Assembly: GCA_003542385.1 (NCBI GenBank)
Contig: DPKT01000010.1
Location: 1 to 7,469, forward strand
DNA: 7,469 nt
Direction of reading: 5' to 3'
Source of the DNA: Desulfomicrobium sp.
Lineage (GTDB): Bacteria; Desulfobacterota; Desulfovibrionia; Desulfovibrionales; Desulfomicrobiaceae
Of the stretch, positions 1-6,324 are shown piece after piece. Each line of letters starts with the position of its first letter. Position 1 is the stretch's first letter. Both the position numbers and the translations under genes were made by a program. The notes under the pieces were generated by a model, which saw nothing but the letters and a program-made list of their open reading frames with translations, did not search any database and was not told where the DNA came from.

Positions 1-42
1 GAGCGGACCAAGCTTTTTCGCGACCAGGCCCTGGTCAAGTAG
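1..42 (+). CDS. C-terminal end of an ABC transporter ATP-binding protein (partial)
   Basis: Only the last 13 codons (ERTKLFRDQALVK) and a TAG stop at 40-42 are present. The reading frame is open from the window edge and ends 9 nt before the next gene, whose ribosome binding site directly follows this stop. The position, immediately before two permeases of a glycerol-type ABC importer, is where the second nucleotide-binding subunit (GlpT of the rhizobial glpSTPQV system) normally lies. A short RTxLF-type C-terminus is compatible with the last beta strands of the regulatory domain of sugar-importer ATPases. No ATPase motif is visible in the window, so the assignment rests mainly on context. Confidence 0.55.
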   Translation, partial: ERTKLFRDQALVK

Positions 43-51
43 GAGGTAGGC

Positions 52-921
52 GTGGAGAAATGGGAAAACAACCGGGCCTGGTTCCTGATCCTGCCCGTCT
101 TCGTCATCGTGGCCTTCAGCGCCGTGGTGCCCCTCATGACCGTGGTCAACTACTCGGTCCAGGACATCCTTGGGCCGGGGCAGCGCATCTTTGTCGGGGC
201 CGAGTGGTTCCGGGACATGCTGACCAACTCGCGGCTGCATGATGCCCTCGTCAAGCAGCTCATCTTTTCGGGGCTGGTGCTTCTGATCGAGATTCCCCTC
301 GGCATCGGCATCGCCCTGACCATGCCCCAGAAGGGCTGGACCGCCTCGGCCTGCCTGGTCCTCCTGGCCCTGCCGCTGCTCATCCCCTGGAACGTCATCG
401 GCACCATCTGGATCATCTTCACCCGGCCGGACATCGGCCTCTTCGGCGCGAGCATCAACAGCCTGGGCATTGCCTTCGACCACACGGCCAATCCCCTGGA
501 CGCCTGGGTCACGGTCATGCTCATGGAGGTCTGGCACTGGACGCCGCTGGTGGTCCTGCTGGCGTACGCCGGCCTGCGCTCCATACCCGACGCCTACTAC
601 CAGGCCGCCAAGATCGACGGCGCCAGCCGCTGGGCCGTGTTCCGCTTCATCCAGCTGCCCAAGATGCGCGGCGTGCTGACCATCGCCGTGCTCCTGCGCT
701 TCATGGACAGCTTCCTGATCTACGCCGAGCCCTTCGTCCTGACCGGCGGCGGCCCCGGCAACGCCACGACCTTCCTGTCCATCTACCTGGTCAAGCTGTC
801 CACGGCCATGGACCTCGGGCCGGCCGCGGCCTTCTCCATCATCTACTTCCTCATCGTCCTGCTGTTCTGCTGGCTGTTCTACCAGGCCCTGCAGGCCGTG
901 GGCACGGGGGACAAGTCATGA
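52..921 (+). CDS. glpP: ABC transporter permease, glycerol-type (GlpP-like)
   Basis: This 289-aa inner-membrane permease is one half of the transmembrane channel of a carbohydrate-type ABC importer (MalF/UgpA-like). About six hydrophobic helices are visible, near residues 11-31, 68-90, 101-123, 153-173, 208-228 and 257-280. The cytoplasmic EAA loop that docks the ATPase lies at 184-203 and reads QAAKIDGASRWAVFRFIQLP, with the conserved G and terminal P. The PFVLTGGGPGNAT motif near 227-239 is typical of the family. The start is GTG at 52, because GGAGG sits at 42-46 just upstream; an ATG at 60 is out of frame. The gene overlaps the next permease by 4 nt (ATGA). The glycerol assignment comes from the gene order and the DUF2160 neighbour, so the substrate is inferred. 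This GlpP is not the Bacillus antiterminator of the same name. Confidence 0.85.
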   Translation: MEKWENNRAWFLILPVFVIVAFSAVVPLMTVVNYSVQDILGPGQRIFVGAEWFRDMLTNSRLHDALVKQLIFSGLVLLIEIPLGIGIALTMPQKGWTASACLVLLALPLLIPWNVIGTIWIIFTRPDIGLFGASINSLGIAFDHTANPLDAWVTVMLMEVWHWTPLVVLLAYAGLRSIPDAYYQAAKIDGASRWAVFRFIQLPKMRGVLTIAVLLRFMDSFLIYAEPFVLTGGGPGNATTFLSIYLVKLSTAMDLGPAAAFSIIYFLIVLLFCWLFYQALQAVGTGDKS

Positions 922-1715
922 GAAAACGCCACTTCGTCCTCGTCTTTTACCTGACGCTGCTGCTGTTGCCCATCTACTGGATGCTCAACATGTCCCTGCG
1001 CACCAACGCGGACATCATGCGCTCCTTCCAGTTCTTCCCCCACGACATGACCCTGGAGAACTACGCCAAGATCTTCTCGGACCAGTCGTGGTACTCGGGC
1101 TACATCAACACCATGATCTACGTGTCCATCAACACGGTCATCTCCCTGGTCACGGCCCTGCCGGCAGCCTACGCCTTCTCGCGCTTCCGCTTCATCGGCG
1201 ACAAGCACGTCTTCTTCTGGCTGCTGACCAACCGCATGGCCCCGCCGGCGGTCTTCCTGCTGCCGTTCTTCCAACTCTACTCGACATTCAACCTCATCGA
1301 CACGCACATCGCCGTGGCCCTGGCCCACTGCCTGTTCAACGTGCCCCTGGCGGTCTGGATCCTGGAAGGCTTCATGTCCGGCGTGCCGCGCGAGATCGAC
1401 GAGACGGCCTTCATCGACGGCTACAGCTTCCCGCGCTTCTTCCTGTCGGTCTTCATCCCGCTCATCCGCGCCGGCATCGGCGTGACGGCCTTCTTCTGCT
1501 TCATGTTCAGCTGGGTCGAGCTGCTCCTGGCCCGCACCCTGACCACCACCGTGGCCAAGCCCATCGCCGCGACCATGACCCGCACGGTCAGCGCCTCGGG
1601 CCTGGACTGGGGCCTGCTGGCTGCGGCCGGCATCCTGACCATCGTGCCCGGCGCCCTGGTCATCTGGTTTGTCCGCAACCATCTGGCCAAGGGCTTCGCC
1701 CTGGGCCGGGTCTAG
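918..1715 (+). CDS. glpQ: ABC transporter permease, glycerol-type (GlpQ-like)
   Basis: This 265-aa inner-membrane permease of the MalG/UgpE type is the partner of the permease encoded just upstream. Hydrophobic helices are visible near residues 7-25, 63-85, 98-120, 131-150, 181-203 and 230-252. The EAA loop is at 161-181 (DETAFIDGYSFPRFFLSVFIP), with the usual G-x(9)-I-x-x-P spacing slightly diverged. The N-terminal tract LLLLPIYWMLNMSL followed by ENYAKIF is characteristic of second-position sugar permeases. The ATG at 918 overlaps the upstream stop (ATGA), so translation is probably coupled. The stop is followed within 10 nt by the next gene. The name follows the rhizobial glycerol importer and must not be confused with the E. 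coli glycerophosphodiesterase GlpQ. Confidence 0.85.
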   Translation: MRKRHFVLVFYLTLLLLPIYWMLNMSLRTNADIMRSFQFFPHDMTLENYAKIFSDQSWYSGYINTMIYVSINTVISLVTALPAAYAFSRFRFIGDKHVFFWLLTNRMAPPAVFLLPFFQLYSTFNLIDTHIAVALAHCLFNVPLAVWILEGFMSGVPREIDETAFIDGYSFPRFFLSVFIPLIRAGIGVTAFFCFMFSWVELLLARTLTTTVAKPIAATMTRTVSASGLDWGLLAAAGILTIVPGALVIWFVRNHLAKGFALGRV

Positions 1716-1725
1716 GAGGGTTGTC

Positions 1726-2004
1726 ATGAATATCGACTGGATGGCCTGGACGCCGGTCACCGCGTCGTTCTTCGGCTTCATCGTGCTCATGCTCGCCGGC
1801 ATGACCGTGTGGCAGATCCTGTCCCCGAGCATCGCGCGCCGGGGTTTCCTGCCCATCGTCACCACCCGCGGGGACCGTCTGTTCATCAGCCTTCTGGGCA
1901 GCGCCTACATCCATCTGGCCTGGCTTGGCCTGACGGATCTGGCCGTCTGGATCGCTACAGTGATATCCGTCGCCTTCCTCGCCACCGTCATGCGCTGGGG
2001 CTGA
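1726..2004 (+). CDS. DUF2160 small integral membrane protein of the glycerol ABC transporter
   Basis: This 92-aa membrane protein has three hydrophobic segments near residues 11-31, 52-70 and 73-89. The polar stretch between the first two (RRGFLPIVTTRGDRLF, 39-53) and the following LLGSAYIHLAWLGL are the conserved core of the DUF2160 family. Family members occur between the second permease and the solute-binding protein of glycerol ABC transporters, exactly as here. The ATG at 1726 is preceded by GGAGG at 1715-1719 that overlaps the permease stop; longer in-frame starts upstream lie inside the permease and lack this signal. Its molecular role is not established. It may be an accessory or stabilising subunit of the transporter, but that is inference from constant linkage. 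Confidence 0.82.
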   Translation: MNIDWMAWTPVTASFFGFIVLMLAGMTVWQILSPSIARRGFLPIVTTRGDRLFISLLGSAYIHLAWLGLTDLAVWIATVISVAFLATVMRWG

Positions 2005-2009
2005 GATCA

Positions 2010-2028
2010 GGGCACCTGCGCGGTGTCC
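2010..2028 (+). promoter_or_regulatory. Intra-operon hairpin before the binding-protein gene
   Basis: GGGCACC (2010-2016) can pair with GGTGTCC (2022-2028) through seven base pairs, one of them G-U, around a 5-nt loop. It starts 6 nt after the DUF2160 stop, in the only sizeable gap (84 nt) of the operon. No T-tract follows (the next bases are GGGGAAGG), so it is not an intrinsic terminator. It could protect the binding-protein mRNA from 3'-5' or 5' decay or mark a processing site, as hairpins beside binding-protein genes do elsewhere. The function is inferred. Confidence 0.3.
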
Positions 2029-2078
2029 GGGGAAGGAACGGAAGCGGCGTTTTGGGGTTTGTTGGAATAACCGCAAAT

Positions 2079-2083
2079 GGAGG
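2079..2083 (+). promoter_or_regulatory. Ribosome binding site that fixes the start of the binding protein
   Basis: GGAGG lies 5 nt before the ATG at 2089. An in-frame ATG at 2077 overlaps this element and has no such signal of its own. Starting at 2089 also gives a clean signal peptide (MQVRRVLLTG...), so 2089 is preferred. Confidence 0.75.
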
Positions 2084-2088
2084 TCCGT

Positions 2089-3828
<1,740 letters not shown>

Positions 3829-3851
3829 GTTCCGAACAATCGGCACATGCG

Positions 3852-3880
3852 AGGGAGCGTCTTCGGGCGCTCCCTTTTTT
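3852..3880 (+). terminator. Intrinsic terminator of the ABC transporter operon
   Basis: AGGGAGCG (3852-3859) pairs with CGCTCCCT (3868-3875). The stem extends inward by a T-G wobble and a C-G pair that closes a TTCG loop, giving ten pairs with the very stable cUUCGg tetraloop. Six Ts follow (3875-3880). It begins 23 nt after the binding-protein stop, which makes it the end of the transporter transcript. Confidence 0.9.
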
Positions 3881-3913
3881 GTTGGCGCGCAGGGGAGTTG
3901 GCATGTATGAGAA

Positions 3914-3941
3914 TTGACTGCGGCCTTCGCCATTGTATCCG
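3914..3941 (+). promoter_or_regulatory. Possible sigma70-type promoter for the CinA-like gene
   Basis: TTGACT (3914-3919) is a good -35 match, followed after 16 nt by TATCCG (3936-3941), a weak -10 match (first three bases). It lies between the operon terminator and the start at 3967, where a promoter is needed. The weak -10 keeps confidence low. Confidence 0.3.
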
Positions 3942-3966
3942 TTGGAATCCATCACGGGAGCGCATC

Positions 3967-4788
3967 ATGTCGTATTCGGCCATCGTCGAAATCCTGGTCA
4001 TCGGCAACGAAATCCTCATCGGCGACATACAGGACACCAACACCAGCTGGCTCTGCCATCTGGTCAACTCGCGCGGCGGCCACGTGTCGCGCGGGACCAT
4101 GCTGCGCGACGACCTGGACGTCATCGCCGAAGAGGTGCGCCGGGCCCTTGAACGCGGCCCCGACGTCATCTTCACCTCCGGGGGGCTGGGCCCCACGGCC
4201 GACGACCTGAGCCTGGCCGCCGTGGCCAAGGGAGCCGACCTGCCCCTTAGTCTGAACGAGGAAGCCCTGCGCATGGTCAGGGAGCAGTACGACCGTTTTC
4301 ACGCCATGGGCGTCATGGCGCAGGGCGGCCTCAACCCGGGGAGGGAGAAGATGGCCTGGCTGCCCGAAGGAGGGATTCCACTGTACAATCCCGGCGGGAC
4401 GGCGCCCGGCGTGCTGTTGCAGGTCGGGCGGACAGCCATCATCTCCCTGCCGGGCGTGCCGTCGGAGCTCAAGGGCATCATCGAGGCCTCCCTGCAGGAC
4501 TTTCTGGACCGCACGTTCGGGGCCGGCGGCTCCCTGTCCAGGACCCTGCGCGTACGCTGCAACGACGAATCCATCCTGGAACCGGTCCTGGGCCGGGTGG
4601 TGCCGAGACACCCGAGGGTCTACATCAAGTCCCTGGCCACGACGGTCGGTGAAAGCCCGGAGCTGGACATCACCCTGACCGTCACCGGCGGCGGGGCGGG
4701 GGAGCGGGAGGGGCTGCTGGACGCGGCGTATGCGGAACTCGGCTCAGGGCTCGCCGGGCACGGCATTGCGTACCGGGAAGCACCATGA
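3967..4788 (+). CDS. CinA-like MoaB/MogA-fold protein (COG1058), stand-alone domain
   Basis: This 273-aa cytoplasmic protein corresponds to the N-terminal half of CinA (competence/damage-inducible protein A). Family signatures are EILVIGNEIL-G (8-19), DTNTSWL (23-29), TSGGLGPTADD (70-80, the molybdopterin-binding-like loop), NPGGTAPG (141-148) and LPGVPSE (161-167). In studied relatives this domain has ADP-ribose pyrophosphatase activity. Full CinA has over 400 residues with a C-terminal PncC-type NMN amidase domain; that domain is absent here and the reading frame ends normally with no remnant downstream. The ATG at 3967 is chosen because GGGAG lies 6 nt before it and it begins the conserved domain; a longer in-frame start at 3847 would run through the terminator. 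The gene converges with rlmH, leaving 54 nt. A molybdenum-cofactor role is possible but less likely given CinA-type motifs. Confidence 0.85.
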   Translation: MSYSAIVEILVIGNEILIGDIQDTNTSWLCHLVNSRGGHVSRGTMLRDDLDVIAEEVRRALERGPDVIFTSGGLGPTADDLSLAAVAKGADLPLSLNEEALRMVREQYDRFHAMGVMAQGGLNPGREKMAWLPEGGIPLYNPGGTAPGVLLQVGRTAIISLPGVPSELKGIIEASLQDFLDRTFGAGGSLSRTLRVRCNDESILEPVLGRVVPRHPRVYIKSLATTVGESPELDITLTVTGGGAGEREGLLDAAYAELGSGLAGHGIAYREAP

Positions 4789-4842
4789 GGGAAGGACGCT
4801 GAAGCGGCAGGGTGACTATGCGAGGCGCCTACGTACCTGCCC

Positions 4843-5307
4843 TCAGTAGTGGTACGTCCTGTTGGCCAGAATGGTCATGGCCCGGAAGAGCTGTTCGTAG
4901 AGCACCACCTGGGCCAGTTCGTGGGGCATGGTCATGGGGCTCAGGCTCAGCAGAAAGTTGGCCCGCGAGAGCAGTTCCGGAGAAAGGCCCATGGCGCCGC
5001 CGATGACGAAGCAGCATTCGCCCTGCGGGCTTTCGAAAAGGGGGCGCACGAAGGCGGCGAAATCGCGGGAGTCCATGAGCCGGCCGGTCTCGTGCAGGGC
5101 AACCAGGGTGTCGCGCGGACCGACCTTCTCCAGGATGCGTTCGGACTCGACCCGTTTTCTCTCCTCACCCCCGGCATTGGGGCAATCCTTGACCGACACG
5201 GCGTCGACGCGAACCATGGGAGCGAGCATTTTCGCATAATGGCCGATGGCCTCGGCCCAGTATTTCTTTTTGGTTCTGCCGACGCAGACAATTTTTAATC
5301 TGTACAT
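4843..5307 (-). CDS. rlmH: 23S rRNA (pseudouridine-1915 N3) methyltransferase RlmH
   Basis: This 154-aa SPOUT-class methyltransferase uses S-adenosylmethionine to methylate N3 of pseudouridine 1915 in helix 69 of 23S rRNA, acting on the assembled 70S ribosome. The length is nearly identical to E. coli RlmH (155). Hallmarks are the N-terminal KIVCVGRTKKKYW (5-17), the LHETGR loop (71-76), the knot region FVIGGAMGLS (100-109), LSLSPMTMPHELA (120-132), the helix EQLFRA (138-143) and the terminal YHY. The GG-x-x-GLS loop reads GGAMGLS instead of the common GGPEGLS, a tolerated variation. The start at 5307 (complement) has a modest AGGT element 5 nt upstream. It is transcribed alone, convergent with the CinA-like gene and divergent from the PilZ operon. 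Confidence 0.95.
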   Translation of the reverse strand: MYRLKIVCVGRTKKKYWAEAIGHYAKMLAPMVRVDAVSVKDCPNAGGEERKRVESERILEKVGPRDTLVALHETGRLMDSRDFAAFVRPLFESPQGECCFVIGGAMGLSPELLSRANFLLSLSPMTMPHELAQVVLYEQLFRAMTILANRTYHY

Positions 5308-5334
5308 AGTTTACCTGAGTTTCTGCCGGAACAG

Positions 5335-5347
5335 AGGATGTCATCCT
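5335..5347. repeat. Short palindrome in the rlmH-PilZ intergenic region
   Basis: AGGATG-T-CATCCT is a perfect 13-bp palindrome with a single central base. It lies 28 nt upstream of the rlmH start and at the left edge of a cluster of repeats. It could be a regulator half-site pair, but no known consensus is recognised. Confidence 0.4.
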
Positions 5348-5373
5348 GACGGATTCGACCGTCCTGAGGGATT
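5344..5373. repeat. Imperfect 12-bp direct repeat, 18-bp period
   Basis: TCCTGACGGATT (5344-5355) recurs as TCCTGAGGGATT (5362-5373) with one mismatch in twelve. The start-to-start distance is 18 bp, a little under two helical turns. The second copy abuts the candidate -35 of the PilZ operon. Paired direct repeats beside a promoter suggest a regulator binding site; the identity is unknown. Confidence 0.5.
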
Positions 5374-5391
5374 GATTTTGAATGAAATCAA
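5372..5391. promoter_or_regulatory. Candidate operator: 20-bp inverted repeat
   Basis: TTGATTT (5372-5378) and AAATCAA (5385-5391) are perfect inverted 7-bp arms around a 6-bp spacer. The element is AT-rich in a GC-rich genome and overlaps the candidate -35 and spacer of the PilZ operon promoter, the layout of a repressor site. It also faces rlmH on the other strand. Half-sites resemble FNR ATCAA, but the spacing is wrong for FNR/CRP proteins, so the regulator is not assigned. Confidence 0.45.
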
Positions 5392-5401
5392 GGGCAATGA
5401 T
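5372..5401 (+). promoter_or_regulatory. Possible sigma70-type promoter of the PilZ-RHH-ParA operon
   Basis: TTGATT (5372-5377, four of six -35 matches) is followed after 18 nt by AATGAT (5396-5401, four of six -10 matches). Transcription would start about 5408, leaving a 5' leader of about 75 nt before the ATG at 5484. The leader contains CCGTGA (5425-5430) and TCACGG (5447-5452), which could pair. No sigma54 element was found. Confidence 0.35.
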
Positions 5402-5483
5402 ACATCGTTGCCAGTAGTTCCGCGCCGTGATCGCCAGGACCAGGGTTCACGGTCACTTCAGCCACGGTCTTTGGAGGTGTCGC

Positions 5484-5909
5484 ATGAGCAGCAAGCCGGG
5501 ACAAGATGCAGGGGACGATTCGAGCCTGCTGATCGCCAGCGAAAACGAGGAGAAGCACTTCGTCCGCAAAGCCTTCCGCGTGCCCATCCCGCAGGGCCTT
5601 GTCACCCTGGACCACGGCGGGCGGAAACACGCGGTCAAGGACCTCTCCATGTACGGGGTCGGCCTTGCCGTGACAAGTCCCGACGACTTCAGCGTCGGCG
5701 CCGTCCTGGAGAGCGTCCGGATCACCTTCCCCGACAAGACGTTCCTGGTCGATGTCCGGGTGGTGCACATTTCGCCCTATGAAGGCGACAGCCTCATCTG
5801 CGGCATGGAGATCATCCACACCCACGACTCCGGCTACATCGACTGGATGACGCGGGTCATATCCGAAATCAAGACATCGGTCCTGGGCGCTGTCGCGAAA
5901 TCCTCCTGA
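5484..5909 (+). CDS. PilZ-domain protein, predicted c-di-GMP receptor
   Basis: This 141-aa soluble protein is essentially one PilZ domain (about 27-130), the family that binds the second messenger cyclic di-GMP. Both ligand signatures are present in order: RxxxR at 28-32 (RKAFR) and DxSxxG at 53-58 (DLSMYG), followed by GVGLAV and beta-strand-rich sequence up to the CGMEIIH strand. No output domain, membrane segment or signal peptide is fused, so it probably acts by binding a partner. The ATG at 5484 has GGAGG 6 nt upstream; longer in-frame starts (GTG at 5427) lack this. It is first in an apparent operon, 13 nt before the next gene, with a ParA-type ATPase third. A role in c-di-GMP control of that ATPase is an inference from linkage. 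Confidence 0.88.
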   Translation: MSSKPGQDAGDDSSLLIASENEEKHFVRKAFRVPIPQGLVTLDHGGRKHAVKDLSMYGVGLAVTSPDDFSVGAVLESVRITFPDKTFLVDVRVVHISPYEGDSLICGMEIIHTHDSGYIDWMTRVISEIKTSVLGAVAKSS

Positions 5910-5922
5910 ATCGGGGTCGCAC

Positions 5923-6309
5923 ATGAACGGACGATCACATCCCGACATCCTCGACGAATTGTTCCGGGGCGAACAGGGCTCGGGGCCCGTTTCGGGCCTG
6001 GAGGAACTGGAAGCCCTCATCAGGGTCTGCCTGCCTAAGGCTGCGCCCTGCAACAAGGCCAAGCTCCTGCCCCTCAAACGCAGACAGGCCAACAGCAAAA
6101 GAAAAACAACCCACTATCTGCGCGAGGACGTCTTCGACGGCCTGACCCAGGCCAAGGACATCCTCCTGCGGCTTCTGCCCGAAGGGTCGAAATCCAAAGC
6201 GTCCAAGTCCAATCTGGTCAACCACGCGGTCAACCAACTGCTGCGGGAGATCGAGGAGAAAGGCCTCGATGGCCCCCTTGTCAAATCCATCCTCGGAAAA
6301 ATTGAGTAA
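5923..6309 (+). CDS. Small basic protein with a likely ribbon-helix-helix domain, ParA partner candidate
   Basis: This 128-aa protein is not a family recognised with certainty. Its C-terminal half fits a ribbon-helix-helix DNA-binding fold: a strand KTTHYL (61-66), a helix starting REDVFDGL (67 to about 85), a Ser/Lys-rich turn and a second helix beginning SKSNLVNHAVNQLL (95 to about 113). The strand-helix boundary and the S-K-S-x-L-V start of helix two are typical of the fold. The N-terminal half has an acidic segment (to about 31) and a Lys/Arg-rich linker (45-61: KAKLLPLKRRQANSKRK), which could touch DNA or ParA. It sits 13 nt after the PilZ gene and 15 nt before the ParA gene. Small RHH proteins (ParG, omega, CopG-like) are centromere-binding partners of ParA ATPases, so that role is proposed. 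A transcriptional repressor of its own operon is the main alternative. Confidence 0.7.
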   Translation: MNGRSHPDILDELFRGEQGSGPVSGLEELEALIRVCLPKAAPCNKAKLLPLKRRQANSKRKTTHYLREDVFDGLTQAKDILLRLLPEGSKSKASKSNLVNHAVNQLLREIEEKGLDGPLVKSILGKIE

Positions 6310-6324
6310 CGGCGGAGGCTGTTC

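Noticed and set aside
879..1886. 335-codon open frame on the - strand across the second permease
   Set aside because: Highly charged, repetitive Gly/Asp/Gln/Arg composition typical of a shadow frame; the + strand permease explains the region.
3847..3966. 40-codon N-terminal extension of the CinA-like protein
   Set aside because: It would start inside the intrinsic terminator, is Cys/Arg-rich without family similarity, and the ATG at 3967 has a proper ribosome binding site.
4806..4841. Bidirectional terminator between the convergent CinA-like and rlmH genes
   Set aside because: GGCAGG (4806-4811) and CCTGCC (4836-4841) form only 6 bp around a 24-nt loop and no T-tract follows on either strand.
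5372..5391. FNR/CRP-type site from the TTGAT and ATCAA halves
   Set aside because: The halves are 10 bp apart; FNR and related sites need about 4 bp between TTGAT and ATCAA, so this is kept only as an unassigned inverted repeat.
5427..5483. GTG start giving a 19-residue longer PilZ protein
   Set aside because: No ribosome binding site precedes it, whereas the ATG at 5484 has GGAGG at the right spacing.
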